A DNA stretch of 64,000 nucleotides from Breviolum minutum Mf 1.05b.01 (GCA_000507305.1 DF240095.1:162753-226752), one strand, 5' to 3'. Numbered from the stretch's first letter, positions 10,288 to 20,459 are shown. Numbers and translations are program-made. The notes: generated by a model from the letters alone, not told the origin.

Positions 10288-10380
10288 GCTTGGATTTGCT
10301 GGAAGGTAAACTAATGCGAATGGAAATGGTGGGGTTTTCCATGGTGATTTACCATGAGATTGCATTCAAAAATATTCCGA
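10288..10380. mobile_element. Partial family H element
   Basis: GCTTGGATTTGCTGG and TTCCATGGTGATTTACCAT are H pieces. Confidence 0.5.
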
Positions 10381-10479
10381 AACTGGAAGAGTAGGGAGAT
10401 TTCATGTGTGTTTGAAAGGATTGCTTTTTCACAATACAATGGTCGAAAGTGAAGATGACCCCCTGTTTGGAGAATGGGG

Positions 10480-10582
10480 CCCTCCCCAAAACTAACATAG
10501 CAGCTGAAAATGGGCGGGGCCCCAAAAGTAGTCTTCCAATCATCCATTTTCAGGTGCGAGCTGCTAGTTTCAGGGAGGGTAA
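10480..10582. mobile_element. Family C foldback element
   Basis: GCCCTCCCCAAAACTAACA and GCTAGTTTCAGGGAGGGTA are the arms. The inner GGGCGGGGCCCCAAAAG also occurs in the copy at 37069. Confidence 0.78.
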
Positions 10583-10934
10583 GGTTCTCATTCAAACATG
10601 GAAATCTTGTTGCAAATAACCCTTCTTAGATCAAAGCCTGAAAGCTAGGTTTGAGAAAAAAAGCCATCTCTAAACATCCAGTCATACCTCCTGAGGTTTG
10701 GTGTTTGATGGGTATATTGTTTGGGAAAAGACGCCTGCTCAGTGTCAGGGTAGTTGTTTCAATGTAATTCAAGGGTCGGTTTTTTTTAACCAACCGAAAC
10801 GATGAACTAAGGCAAAATCCCTCAAATGTACCACACACTTGCATCCAGTTTGATCCCCACCGAAAAATGGGTCCCATTTAATGATCCCTGTAGTTGTTTT
10901 CGGGCACATGTATTGTTATAGTACCCCTCAAAAC

Positions 10935-11028
10935 CTATGAACATCCTTGGTGCTCTACTGTCCAGTGAACCAGCGTAGCCGGCCTCCTTTAACCCTTCAC
11001 GTACTGTTCGAAAGAAATCCACCAGGAC
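10935..11028 (-). CDS. Internal exon candidate, unknown protein
   Basis: The minus strand has TCCTGGGCAG as acceptor and TAG followed by GTTTTG as donor, enclosing 94 nt in one open frame. The translation (VLVDFFRTVREGLKEAGYAG, then SLDSRAPRMFIG) looks like a globular protein segment with an amphipathic helix. The exon is in phase 0 at its start. No family recognised, and no neighbour can be joined with certainty. Confidence 0.42.
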
Positions 11029-11039
11029 CTGCCCAGGAT

Positions 11040-11436
11040 GGAGAAAGGAACCCATGTACTTGGGGTGATCATCCCAGGACTTGTAAGTGTCATGGGAACC
11101 TACAACCTTCATTTTGAGGGGTTGTAACTTACCCATATGTTGGGGGTGTAAAACCCTTCATTTTTCATGGTTTTGGGGTCCAAGGGTGGTGAATAACATG
11201 TTAATAACTTTAGTTCGTTTTCGTCCCCTATAAGGATCGGGTTGTGGGTTGTCCCGGGCCCCCAAATGGCCCAACTGCAGCTGGGCCCCCGAAAATCCAA
11301 CCAACTGGCAGGCTAAAGGGGTCAAGTCATAAGGATTCACAAGGTAAAATGGAGTGAAATATCACAATTCACAACTAGGGATTTGGAACTGTCCTGAAAA
11401 CTGTAGATAGTCAGGGCAAACTCATGAAATGGAGGC
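11040..11436. other. Stretch with A remnant
   Basis: GTACTTGGGGTGATCATCCC near 11057 is an A fragment. The GC-rich block 11250-11300 and the rest are unassigned. Confidence 0.4.
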
Positions 11437-11437
11437 G

Positions 11438-11616
11438 AGCCACGAAAAAAAGAAAAAACGGGGTCCCTTACTTTCCAGTGAATCCTGATTGTTTAATGAC
11501 GGGGTCCTTATGTCGTGGTTTATTACTTATCCCACATAACTGGGTAGGAAATGTCATCCCCAACAAATCCTAAACCAACGAAGGGCCCTTTTGTCATCCC
11601 TCAGGTGAGTTTGGTG
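11438..11616 (+). mobile_element. Family L element
   Basis: GCGAGCCACGAAAAAAAG opens it and TTTTGTCATCCCTCAG closes it, with GGTCCCTTACTTTCCA, TGTTTAATGACGGGGTCC and CACATAACTGGGTAGG inside. The left edge reads GAG then GCGAGCC, a possible GC splice donor. The frame upstream is open from a CTAG at 11376, but the frame after the element meets a stop at once. Confidence 0.7.
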
Positions 11617-11649
11617 ATCTATGTTTTAAGTATGGTTTTGGGGGTTCAT

Positions 11650-11745
11650 ATTGATACCTTCTCCTAATAAGGCCTTACTAAGGGAAACCAACGGTTAATC
11701 GTCCCTTAATGAGGCCTGATTTCTTGGGGGGTGGTGGCATTGCGG
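11650..11745. mobile_element. Family O element
   Basis: TAAGGCCTTACTAAGGGAAACCAACGG and CCCTTAATGAGGCCTGATTTC. Confidence 0.5.
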
Positions 11746-12004
11746 GGTTCCCCTTAGTTTCCCATGATGAATGCCAGTTGCCTAACATGTCACCTAGCCT
11801 CGAAGAAGAAAACATAAGTTACCCCCCAAAAATGCTTTCAAGTTCAATTTGCTGAGTTTCAAACACTTTTCAACATGTGGCAAACTACATAAAGTCAAAA
11901 ATCCCGAAGTTAACGGAACGGTGCCCTTCCGTCAGAGTGAAACACAATTTCGTTAAACTCAAACCCGAATACTATACTTCTAGTTGCTTAAAATTCATGG
12001 AACA

Positions 12005-12090
12005 TGTGAATACATATTCTCCCAAATGCTGGCGAAACATGGTGATTACCTTGGTAGAAAATAAAAAATCACCTTAAACAAATCCAAACC
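12005..12090. mobile_element. Partial family H element
   Basis: ATTCTCCCAAATGCTGGCG, CATGGTGATTACC and AAATCACCTTAAACAAATCC. Confidence 0.5.
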
Positions 12091-12785
12091 CTTGAAAAAT
12101 GATGGGACTGGAAGATTTGCTTCTTTCCTTTGACACAATTTTACAGGTGCGACATGTTAAACTTCTAGGGGGTACCCTTGTCACGTTAAATAGTACCGTT
12201 TAGATCTTTCTTTTGGTGAATTCTATGAAAAAAAACAGGGGTCATGATGAATGACACCAATCCAAACAATGCACTATCAAGAAACACTGTATCAAGATTA
12301 CCATAGATTTGCATCAAGATTGCTTCCTCTCCAAAACATGGGAAAATTTAATGATCCCTGCAATATCCAACCTATTTGGAGTAGCATTTAGTTTGTAGAA
12401 CCTACAAATTGGCTAAACCATGAAACCCTAGACTGCAACAAACACCTCCTGCAACCCTAGAGATGGTCATCTATATGTTTACATAAGCCGGGTTAGTCTA
12501 TTCCACCCGCGGTGATGCTTGGTCCCCAAAAAAGTCATGGCAGCCTTTTCCAAAAAACCTCCAACGGTCGGACCCACGGTCCATGGACCCCTTTTTGACC
12601 CTGAGTATCTCATAGCAACTTACGCAACTTACTGAACGATGGACTTACACTACTTGGTGCGGAAAAATACTGTTGATGATGTTGATGGTGCAGAAATCCG
12701 GTGAGCACCAGTTGAGGTTGGTACTTTTTATGCGTCCCAGGTGGTTGTTTAGGATTCCTTCAATCAACAGTAGTGCCGGACAAAT
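12091..12785. other. Unassigned stretch
   Basis: About 700 nt without a recognised family or exon. Composition is uneven, but I see no frame worth calling. Confidence 0.5.
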
Positions 12786-12789
12786 TTCC

Positions 12790-12847
12790 AAATATATATA
12801 TATATACGTATATATATATATATACGTATATATATATATATATATCT
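12790..12847. repeat. TA array with CG interruptions
   Basis: TA units are broken by two TACGTA steps spaced about 20 nt apart; the whole array is close to self-complementary and could extrude as a cruciform. Confidence 0.9.
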
Positions 12848-12897
12848 ACAATCTACAAGAACAAACCTTATATCCAAAAAACAACAATCTATCTGCA

Positions 12898-13250
12898 CTA
12901 ATCATTAAAGGAGATATTGTTTTCTGCATTCGGTGGATCACATTCCAACGGAGTTGTGTCATCTTGGCTTTGTGAGATTGGAGGATAGATTCCCTGGCTT
13001 CGGCGAACTCCAATATAATCATCCCGGTAAGGCCACCAACTCTCATCTTCAATACCCTCAGGTGCAACTAATTCGTTTCCAGACCAATACACAGCGGCGT
13101 GCACCTCGACGTCCTGTCCAAACTTACTCTTTGATTCCGTGATCATACGGTCAAGTTCGTAAGTCAGATGGTGAAGCTTTTTGCCCCACAACGGACGGAC
13201 CAGGAATGGAACGCGTCCCTGATCATGCGATGGATACCGGGAGTATCTCC
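12898..13250 (-). CDS. Terminal exon candidate of an unknown protein (about 117 residues)
   Basis: From a pyrimidine-rich acceptor ending GTGGCAG, the minus strand is open for 117 codons to TAG at 12898-12900. The product has a basic start (GRYSRYPSHDQGR), then WGKKLHHLTYELDRM, AAVYWSGNELV and ESWWPYRDDYIGV, and an acidic polar tail. The mix of Trp, Tyr and charged residues is typical of a real protein. A 37-nt open stretch (13296-13332, VAEASAFCKTLR) bounded by CACAG and GTGG would join it in phase over a 45-nt intron, which is short. Upstream of that lies an E element. Family not recognised. Confidence 0.52.
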
Positions 13251-13343
13251 CTGCCACATACGCGAATAAGTGAGTGAATTTGATACAAAAACCACTCCTC
13301 AGGGTTTTGCAGAAGGCTGATGCTTCAGCTACCTGTGACTAAT

Positions 13344-13463
13344 CCCTAGTCTTCCAAAATCCTCTAACTACCTGGTGAGTAGGTGTTTGGGCCCCCTAAA
13401 GGCCTTGTCAGGAGGTCTTTGTGGGTCCAAATATCTGCTCACAAGGTATTTGGAAGACTAGGG
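13344..13463. mobile_element. Family E foldback element (copy 1)
   Basis: CCCTAGTCTTCCAAAATCC opposes TTTGGAAGACTAGGG. Read on the minus strand it begins GTCTTCC and ends GACTAG, so it could serve as a GT-AG intron. Confidence 0.8.
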
Positions 13464-13659
13464 AATGGAGATCTTGTTTTCCGCTTGCCAAGTTAAAAAA
13501 TATTGTGAAGTATTGCTACTGTTGTTACTACTACTGAATTATATACTTGTATCAGAATACCTCTTACATTTCCATTTGCACGCTCTGTGATTATCCTACT
13601 ATATACTTGTCATGTATCCTTACTTGGAGCCTTAGAAACATACAGAAACCATCAACGGT

Positions 13660-13739
13660 TTACCACTGTGACGCCAAATTCCTCCAAAGATCCCCGACCC
13701 GATCCACGTTGATGTTCACCCTCGCCGTGTTGGCGTTGC
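13660..13739 (-). CDS. Short terminal exon candidate
   Basis: After an AAGCAAG acceptor on the minus strand the frame reads NANTARVNINVDRVGDLWRN and ends SQW then TAA. Composition is good, but 80 nt is little evidence and the upstream exon is unknown. Confidence 0.3.
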
Positions 13740-13759
13740 CTTGCTTCGTTTTTTTTTGT

Positions 13760-14280
13760 TGTGGGGGCCGCTGGACAGAAAAACCATGGTTTGAGAAAAA
13801 AACAACCGTTTCAAAGGGGATAGACCTGTGAACAACGACAAAAACAAACATAATGTAAATTACCGTGATTGGTGAATCACAAAATGCTTGTATCAAGGGG
13901 CTGAGCTATCATAGTTTCGACACAGGGTATCTAGTGAAATTCCAGAAAGAAAAATCAATGAACCCGGCGTGTTTTTTCACTGCCTTATGTGAAAGTCCAG
14001 GAATCACCCAAAAAATTGACGAACAAATACCAAAAGATGTTTGAAACTTTTAAAGACTTAAAAACCTTTTCCACCCCCATCATTGTTGATACCCATTCTT
14101 TAATTTCTAAGGTATTACATGTGCTTTTGAATTGGAGATTCCATTGACATTATCATGTAGTTAAATATTCTTAATTAACCCTTCTTTCTGAGGGGTGTAC
14201 GTTAAGGGGGATGGTAGTTTGACTAGCCATAGACTGAAACATCAACCAGCTTTGTAGCAGCCCGAGTTGCCCCAAAAAAA
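13760..14280. other. Unassigned stretch
   Basis: No family or exon recognised. The block 14190-14250 has a worn O/C-like edge (GGGTGTACGTTAAGGGGG). Confidence 0.45.
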
Positions 14281-14442
14281 TGTGCCGTTGGGTCGAGTCG
14301 TCTCAACTCCGTATATTGGAGAGTTTGGTCAACTCATCCCACCTTTAATCAATAGGGAATCCTTATAACGGGCCTGTACTTCAGGATGGGAACCCTTATA
14401 ATGGGTTCATATAAACCCCTATTATTTGACCTCAGGTCAATT

Positions 14443-14496
14443 GATGAGTTAATCCCCTGTCTTTTTTTGGAACTAATGAGAGTTGATCGACCCCAG
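14443..14496. repeat. Short hairpin related to 457-513
   Basis: ATTGATGAGTTAATCCCC faces GAGAGTTGATCGACCCC. Confidence 0.45.
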
Positions 14497-14518
14497 TACA
14501 TATGGACACATGATTTTT

Positions 14519-14643
14519 TATACCCTAAGAATCCAGACCCCTCCCGGATCGAATAGGATTGAGGATCCCAATCCCATCCGAAAAGAATAAGAGTGTAGAC
14601 GTAATCCCTTTTCAATCGGACATACCTGGATTCTTAGGGTATA
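14519..14643. mobile_element. Family P foldback element
   Basis: TATACCCTAAGAATCCAG opposes CTGGATTCTTAGGGTATA, near perfect. The centre has CCGGATCGAATAGGATTG. Confidence 0.85.
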
Positions 14644-14644
14644 C

Positions 14645-15050
14645 CATATTTAAGTCAAATTTGGGCTAAATAAAAACATGAAAAAATGCCTTGTATAGAC
14701 CAATGATGTAACATGTTTGTGTGTATGTCAATGAAGGAAATGGGTTGCAATTCAAAACTTACGATAAACGGACTATGTAATTCGATTCGAGAGATGAATT
14801 TCATGTGAATCTCGTGTGAATGTTGTTTTGGAATTTTAGGGATTAAGTTTTTAGGTTCGTCGGGTCAAACTCAATGAAAAGGGAGGTCATGTTCATATCA
14901 TGGTGTGGATTTTTTGAAGCCATTTCTTTTTACTCCTTACAGTGTCTTGATTAAAACACATCACTGTCCCTGAGCTTTGTTGATGGTGATATTCGAGCAT
15001 CTGTATCCCATGTGACGATGAATCACGTAGAACAAAAAGCGTTACCAAAG
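14645..15050. other. Unassigned stretch
   Basis: AT-rich, no recognised element, no frame longer than chance. Confidence 0.5.
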
Positions 15051-15181
15051 AAACATACCCTCCCAAAAACTAACCCCCGAACGTAGCATCTCAAAACATG
15101 GTGTTTGGGAAAGTGGTTTCCTTATGGGAAGCCCTATTCTCAAGGGGCTATGTAAGTTTCAGGGTGTGCATCAAATACGGT

Positions 15182-15291
15182 TATATGGGTGTTTCCAAAA
15201 TAGAGGTACCCCAAAATGGATGGTTTATAATAGAAAAACCCTATTAAAGTGGATGATTTGGGGGTACCACCATTTTTGGAATCCCGCATAT
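15182..15291. mobile_element. Family G foldback element
   Basis: TATATGGGTGTTTCCAAAA opposes CCACCATTTTTGGAATCC...ATATG. GGTTATATGG flanks it on both sides (15179 and 15292). Confidence 0.75.
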
Positions 15292-15299
15292 GGTTATAT

Positions 15300-15690
15300 G
15301 GTTCACCGGCCCTCCCCAAAATCTCAGGAATCATCGAATCTTTTTTGTAAAAACATGGGCTCCCGACAACAAATCTCATTCCTCTTGCGTTCCTCAAGCG
15401 TTTTTCGAAGTCGTGTCGCGATCTGGGACGACTTTTGAAATTGATGATATACACAACGAACAATATCAAAAAAGAAAAAACAACCTCAAATACAATAAAT
15501 TTAATTGAAAATAAATATATATATATATAGATACAAATGCATTTGAAACATTAGTTGCAAGATGTTTGAAGAAGCTTTCCAGAACAAGCAAAACGATGAT
15601 ATAATGTTTCTTGTTGTCTAGAAAGTCTACAGTCAAGAAAAAAACAGTATCATCAAGTCTGATGTCCAAACAGTATGCAGGTAAAAGAAA
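15300..15690. other. Unassigned stretch
   Basis: Open frames on both strands near 15340-15460; a TA tract lies at 15512-15530. No family was recognised. Confidence 0.4.
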
Positions 15691-15699
15691 TATCAGCTT

Positions 15700-15790
15700 A
15701 AAATCCCAGGACCCTCCAATGGGTGGTGTGAAAAATCCCGTTGGCACCCCGAAAGGAGGGTCCAGGTGCTTAGGAGGTGGTAACCCCCCT
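15700..15790. repeat. Dispersed repeat shared with 35540-35600
   Basis: CCTCCAATGGGTGGTGTGAAAAA and GGCACCC occur in the same order at 35550-35600. Confidence 0.4.
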
Positions 15791-15929
15791 ACACTGCCAA
15801 CCTCACCCTTTGGTAGACCCAGCGGCTAAGTCCACCGTGACTTCAAACTGTTCGACCAAGGGTAGAAGCTGAGCTGCTGCTGCATGATGACCTAGAAAAA
15901 ACCCATAAAATCCATGGGGACGATTGTAT

Positions 15930-16090
15930 GTTTCTATCATTTTGTATGGTTTATGGTACACTGGCAATATTTAAACCTACAGTACTGGACGATTGTATAT
16001 CTACTTACATTTACTGGGGATTTGGTACATTTGGTTTATGTCTATGGTAAATGTAGGTAGATATACCATGCATTGAGTCATTGAGTGTCT
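15930..16090. mobile_element. Family F element, expanded
   Basis: GTAAATGTAGGTAGATATACC and GCATTGAGTCATTGAGTGTC form the right arm; the left arm is partly duplicated. Confidence 0.55.
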
Positions 16091-16124
16091 TGGAATCAAT
16101 TATGGGCTAATCAACCAACGTACT

Positions 16125-16250
16125 GGCCACGGAAAACCACCCCCCTCAGTTTCATAAGAGTCTTTTCTTGCCGGCCTTAACGGAAACCAATGGATCTTTA
16201 ACTTAATAGGGCCGGCTATTTCCAGGAGGGGGTACGTTAGGGTGGGGGTT
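16125..16250. mobile_element. Family O element
   Basis: GCCGGCCTTAACGGAAACCAATGG, GGCCGGCTATTTCCAGG, then GGGGTACGTTAGGG. Confidence 0.65.
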
Positions 16251-16424
16251 GGTTGACACCACTCATGGGAAACGACTTGAGAATGGATTTGATACCACCC
16301 GGTGAATTGAATCGCTCCCTTCCCAACACCAGCTAAAACAAGGTTGGCCCCAAAGAATGGGTAACTGGGGTTAAAATTACTCTATTTATAGGAGTTATTT
16401 CACCCCGATCCTAGGGGGCCAACC

Positions 16425-16783
16425 ATGAAAATGTATGAAACAATTATTGTTGTCAGGATGTTGCCAGGTGAGCCACGAAAAAAGAAAAAAAACTCCTACT
16501 TTCCATTGAATCCTGGTTTGTTTAATAGGGATCTTTATCATGATATATATTATAATCTTCACCTAAGTGGGTAGAATTTCATGACCCTACACAACCCAAC
16601 CAACCAGGGCCTTTTTTCATTGCTCTATTGTTCCCAGATGTTCATGCACATAATTCTACACTTCTGCACAACTGTGACATGAAAAACCTGGCGCTGGGGT
16701 GGATTAAGGGGATCCTTATCCCAAACACTCCACTCATATTTGGTGCATTCATTTACCTGAGAAAACCTGAGAACTTGCCATAA
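16425..16783 (+). CDS. Small two-exon ORF whose intron is an L element
   Basis: Exon 1 (16425-16467) starts at ATG in the context ACCATGA and ends CCAG. Exon 2 (16638-16783) follows a CCCAG and ends at TAA. Removing 16468-16637 joins the halves in frame to give 62 codons (MKMYETIIVVRMLP, then DVHAHNSTLLHNCDMKNLAL). The intron begins GTGAGC and ends with a pyrimidine tract and CAG; its body is a recognisable L element. From about 16719 the reading frame runs inside an F-like element, so the true end may lie earlier. Unknown function; could still be chance. Confidence 0.38.
16468..16637 (+). mobile_element. Family L element acting as a GT-AG intron
   Basis: It runs GTGAGCCACGAAAAAAG, then CTTTCCATTGAATCCTGG, GTTTAATAGGGATC, GTGGGTAGAATTTCATG, CAACCAACCAGGGCC and TTTTTTCATTGCTC. 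The last 14 bases to CCCAG are outside the repeat. Confidence 0.65.
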
Positions 16784-16805
16784 AAAATGATCCCCAAATG
16801 TAGGT
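16719..16805. mobile_element. Degenerate family F element
   Basis: CCCAAACACTC, ATTTACC, CCATAAAAAATGATC and CAAATGTAGGT follow in the F order. Confidence 0.45.
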
Positions 16806-16962
16806 GAGCAACCAACGAACAAAAACCTTTTGACTTTCCATTGAATCCTGGCTGTTTCATAGGGAATTCCTATAATAGGATGATATAATATACCCTTAAC
16901 AAAGGGTAGAATTTCACCCCCTGTACAACCTAAACAACCAGGATTTTTTTCTCATTGCTCCG
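16803..16962 (+). mobile_element. Family L element, second of a pair
   Basis: GTGAGCAACCAACGAAC, CTTTCCATTGAATCCTGG, GTAGAATTTCACCCCC and TTTTTTCTCATTGCTCC. It lies 165 nt after the previous L in the same orientation. Confidence 0.68.
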
Positions 16963-17003
16963 GTAAACGTACCAAACCAATTGAGCCCCTGAGGGTATAT
17001 AAT

Positions 17004-17130
17004 CTTAGATTTGCTTGTTTGATGCTTGGAAACGAGTTCCCAAAATATTTCCCCAAATGGTGGTTGGCTTCATGGTGATGAATCCCATCAAATCCAATTC
17101 GTAAAAAATCACCAAAAAAACAAATCCAAG
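17004..17130. mobile_element. Family H foldback element
   Basis: CTTAGATTTGCTTGTTTGATG opposes AAAAAACAAATCCAAG. The centre AAATGGTGGTTGGCTTCATG is typical. Confidence 0.8.
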
Positions 17131-17352
17131 TGCAACTGCCGGAATCGGGGTTGCTTGAATGGTTCGTAATGGTTCGGTTGGCTTTTTCCGGGGAGGCAAA
17201 CGTCGCAAACGTCGGATAGCTATGAAAAGTTCCTGTTTGAACGGACCAACCATTTAAGGGTTTACCGTACGGTTTACCTAAAAAACTCGGCTCAAATGAA
17301 TGAACTTGCATGGCAAGTGATCTTTGAAGAATGAAAAAATCACGATTCTTTT

Positions 17353-17481
17353 CTTCGATTTGCTTGTTTGATGATTGGAAAAAGTGACCCCAACAATATT
17401 CTCCCAAATGGTGGTGTTTTTTCATAGTGATTTTCTTGCTCGAATCCGTAAAGAACAATCAAACAAAAACAAAAATCCAAG
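17353..17481. mobile_element. Family H foldback element
   Basis: CTTCGATTTGCTTGTTTGATG and CAAACAAAAACAAAAATCCAAG are the arms. It is about 220 nt from the previous H copy, in the same orientation. Confidence 0.78.
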
Positions 17482-17687
17482 TTGTTGGATCCAAAACTAA
17501 AATTTGAGATACCTACATCTGACTCTGGGTGATCCCTACACACCACATCGCAGGTCAGCAAGAAGGACAAGGGATCATTTTCCACTGGAGATAAGGCGCC
17601 TTCAGAACGCCGCGGCGAAAAGCCGGTCTTTCTCCCGTGGAGTCGCTTTAAGGGTCAAAATAAGATGAGGAATGAAAAAATAAGGCC

Positions 17688-17789
17688 CCTGGTGATTCAA
17701 AGTGACCTTTTTGAGATGGTTAAGTGACCCTTTTAAGGGGTTAAGTGACCTCCAACTAGGGGATCAAAAGGTCACTTTGAATCACCTGG
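17688..17789. mobile_element. Family K foldback element (copy 1)
   Basis: CCTGGTGATTCAAAGTGACC opposes GGTCACTTTGAATCACCTGG, 19 of 20 paired. Opposite in orientation to the copy at 42001. Confidence 0.85.
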
Positions 17790-17895
17790 CCCTGGAAGAT
17801 GAACATGGAACCTGAAGTCATGATGGTTTCGAAGAGGATTTTCCTTTCCCAATGGGGTGATTTTTAGGTTCCAGCCGTTAATCTTTCGGGGTGTA
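17790..17895. mobile_element. Family S foldback element
   Basis: CCCTGGAAGATGAACATGG opposes GTTAATCTTTCGGGGTGTA. It directly abuts K. Confidence 0.7.
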
Positions 17896-17899
17896 AGGT

Positions 17900-17985
17900 T
17901 CCTGGTCGTTTAGGGTACCTAAGGGATTGTACTAACCACTTATGTGGGAATTGTAATAAAACCATTACAAGGATCCCTATTCAAC
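17900..17985 (-). mobile_element. Partial family L element
   Basis: CCTGGTCGTTTAGGGTA and GGATCCCTATTCAACA are L pieces in reverse. Confidence 0.5.
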
Positions 17986-18114
17986 ACCCCTGAAGGCATT
18001 AACATGGAACAGGAAGTCGTAAGGTCAGCCCGTGTTACAAAGCCAGTCTTAAACTTTGGGGAGACACTTAGGAATAAATTTGGAAGACTAGAAGACTAGG
18101 GAATTTGCTGTGTA

Positions 18115-18595
18115 AAAGAGATCAAACTTTTGACAGAACCAAGTACAGTACACTCCGGCAAACAAACAAAGCTGGAACATGAACCATGATGTATTAATAC
18201 ATTATCCAATCTTTATCATACTTCATCTTTATATCAACATGTTTGCGTCAAAGATCCTTTTTCCAGCCATCTTAAAATACCACTCATCAACTCATCACCA
18301 CTCATTTCCTACTCAATCAAACCGACCACGGAGCCACCCACCTCGTACGTGAAAGTCATTAATCCTCAAAGCCACCCATTGAGTAGGCGCCAAAATTCCA
18401 CCTTTTTTCAAATGGTTGGTCGTTTCCAGGGAGCAGTGTGTTTTTACCCAAGGTATTTGTTCCGCGTCGAAAAAAAAATAAAATCAAACCTTTAAAGTCT
18501 TTAAAGTGTCTTTTTGACTCAGAATGTGCTTAGAATTCGAAACCTGGGTGACCCGCTGCCGATTATGCACAAGAAAAACTAACAAAAAAATCTGC
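18115..18595. other. Unassigned stretch
   Basis: No family recognised; AT-rich with many short direct repeats of CTCATCA near 18290. Confidence 0.4.
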
Positions 18596-18597
18596 AA

Positions 18598-18690
18598 TCC
18601 TGGAAGGCCAAGTGCCCTATTTTTAAGGCAATAGTTGCTGGTTTTAGGGTAAAGTTGCCTAAAAAAACTAGGACACTTGGCGTTCCAGGA
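18598..18690. mobile_element. Foldback element Y (single copy)
   Basis: TCCTGGAAGGCCAAGTGCCC opposes GGACACTTGGCGTTCCAGGA. Confidence 0.65.
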
Positions 18691-18773
18691 TGTTCCAAAT
18701 TTCATCAGATGACAGCCCCTACGGGTTGGATTTGTTGAAACGGCAACTTGCTGGTCCGAAATAGTCGTCTTAA

Positions 18774-18866
18774 CCCTATGGATCCAAGGATCCGCTGCTA
18801 GGAATGCACTTAGGGTGCAATTTGGGGGGTAAAGTATCTTCTTAGGAGGTACTTGGATCCATAGGG
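18774..18866. mobile_element. Foldback element Z (single copy)
   Basis: CCCTATGGATCCAAG is perfectly opposed by CTTGGATCCATAGGG. Confidence 0.65.
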
Positions 18867-18964
18867 ATTGATTCTAAAAAGATGCGGGACATCCTATCGA
18901 ATTAGGATCTTGCCAGGCCGTGGCGCCTTTTTCTTGCTGTATATGAAGATGTTTGACTCATCAT

Positions 18965-19161
18965 CTAGGGGGTATGTTTCGAATCGTTGTGTTGTTGCAC
19001 GATCTTTTTGAAGATATCATGGAAGTACTGTAAGATACGTGCCTCACCACACCCTCCCAACAAGAGAAGGGGGCAACCAAGAAGAGGTTCTGAAACCTTA
19101 AGCGCCGCTTCTGTCTTAATAAGCCAAATGCTAAAACCATCTTTTGGACTTGGCGGCTCCC
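18965..19161 (-). CDS. Met-less terminal exon candidate (65 residues)
   Basis: The minus strand is open from a GTAAG acceptor at 19162-19163 to TAG at 18965-18967. The product runs from EPPSPKDGFSIWLIKTEAAL through a Leu/Cys-rich segment (LLGCPLLLLGGCGEARI) to a charged helix-like tail (YFHDIFKKIVQQHNDSKHTP). There is no Met, so ORF callers miss it. No repeat family covers it, and composition changes sharply at both edges. Function unknown. Confidence 0.42.
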
Positions 19162-19169
19162 CTTACTAA

Positions 19170-19880
19170 ACCACGTTTAATGCGGTGAGTGGACCTGTGG
19201 TTTGGTATCTTTTCTTTAAAACCTGTACTTTTGGTGCGGACAGTTTTCAAATCAAACTATCCGTCCCAGAAGATCCATGGGACTGACTGGTATGCTTACC
19301 CACTAAGTTTACCACAAAGAAAACAGATACATAAACATCCGCATAAACATCGACCATTTCATGTACCGTAGGTAGGTATACCATAATATACCATACGTAC
19401 GTGGATCCGTAATGGCCTTGTAAACAATTCCCACTCACTCAGCTACGCAACGGACTTGGAAAATAAATATTATACAACTTTGTACCTTTTTCAAAACGTT
19501 CCTTCTGGAGAAAAAATTGTCAATGACCCACAAGTTGTTTGTCAAGCTAAAGGGCTTACCTGCTTGCATTACCCCTAGGATCAATGGGAATGGATGGGAA
19601 TGGTATCTTTACCAATCCGTGAATAGTTGATGTTTTATGGTAAACTAGCAGTAGGTACAGTTTCAATTCCCAGTGATGCACGCCCCCAATGCAACCACCC
19701 CCCAGGAAAAAAGGCCTGATAGAGGGATTATTAACCAGCATTGGAGACGTACCCTTAGATATCTTAGATTCCTGTTGATCCTATGGCTTAACGAAGTCCA
19801 CTCATTATTTTTTTTAGGTAGTAAGCAATAGGTTTGAATACCAAACTAGCATTGATTCAAAAAAACATGACTGCATTTCA
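19170..19880. other. Mostly unassigned stretch
   Basis: An F right-arm fragment lies at 19362-19405 (GTAGGTAGGTATACC). The rest shows nothing I can support. Confidence 0.4.
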
Positions 19881-19882
19881 CG

Positions 19883-19984
19883 CCCTAGTCTTGTAAAATC
19901 CTACAAATACCTTGTGAGCGCTAGCCTCAGGAGGTGTTTGTGGGTCCAAACACCGATCCTCACAAGGTATTGAGAAGTCAGGGA
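19883..19984. mobile_element. Family E foldback element
   Basis: CCTAGTCTTGTAAAATCC opposes CAAGGTATTGAGAAGTCAGGG; CCTCAGGAGGTGTTTGTGGG in the centre. Confidence 0.7.
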
Positions 19985-20306
19985 TTGTATTTAAAAACAC
20001 TTTTTGCATACACTGTGGGTTTCTATGGTGCGAACAACAAGAACGGTGCATTCAGATATGGATACAGTATCTCGCTCTTGACTGTCAAAATCTGAAGCGA
20101 TTCTAAGCCCAAAATCATCCCAAAATCTGTCAATAAAAAGTGCTGTGATTGATTAAGACCCAAACCAATTGTTCATTTGCTTCTCTTAGTAAGGAAGCTG
20201 ACCATCCCACAAATGCTCATGAATCAAAACGATGGGTGAAGTATCGTTGAATCCGTTCTACCAATAAAATCAAAAAATCCACACAACTCATCCAGAAATT
20301 CCTGTC

Positions 20307-20415
20307 TTAGATTCGCTTGTTTGATGCTGAACCAGACAGAAACATCGCTTTCTCCCAAATCGGTGGTTTTTCTCCATGGAGATTGGTAGAATCCGCCCAA
20401 AAAAACATCACCTCG
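20307..20415. mobile_element. Family H element
   Basis: CTTAGATTCGCTTGTTTGATG, TTTCTCCCAAATCGGTGG and CCATGGAGATTGGTAG. Confidence 0.6.
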
Positions 20416-20459
20416 AACCAACCCAACCAACTCACCCAGATTTTTCCGTTATCCAGCCA

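Noticed and set aside
12790..12847. TA/CG palindrome as a possible promoter or origin
   Set aside because: It is a simple microsatellite with two CG steps; nothing ties it to a gene start or replication.
13251..13295. 45-nt intron upstream of the 12.9 kb exon
   Set aside because: Phase fits, but the length is very short and the upstream exon is only 37 nt; kept as a note rather than a feature.
15124..15469. ORFs of 104 and 109 residues on both strands
   Set aside because: They follow the G element's two arms, so the open frames mirror the inverted repeat rather than a gene.
16952..17585. Minus-strand ORFs of 168, 82 and 81 residues
   Set aside because: They read through two H elements; sequence shared with other H copies explains them.
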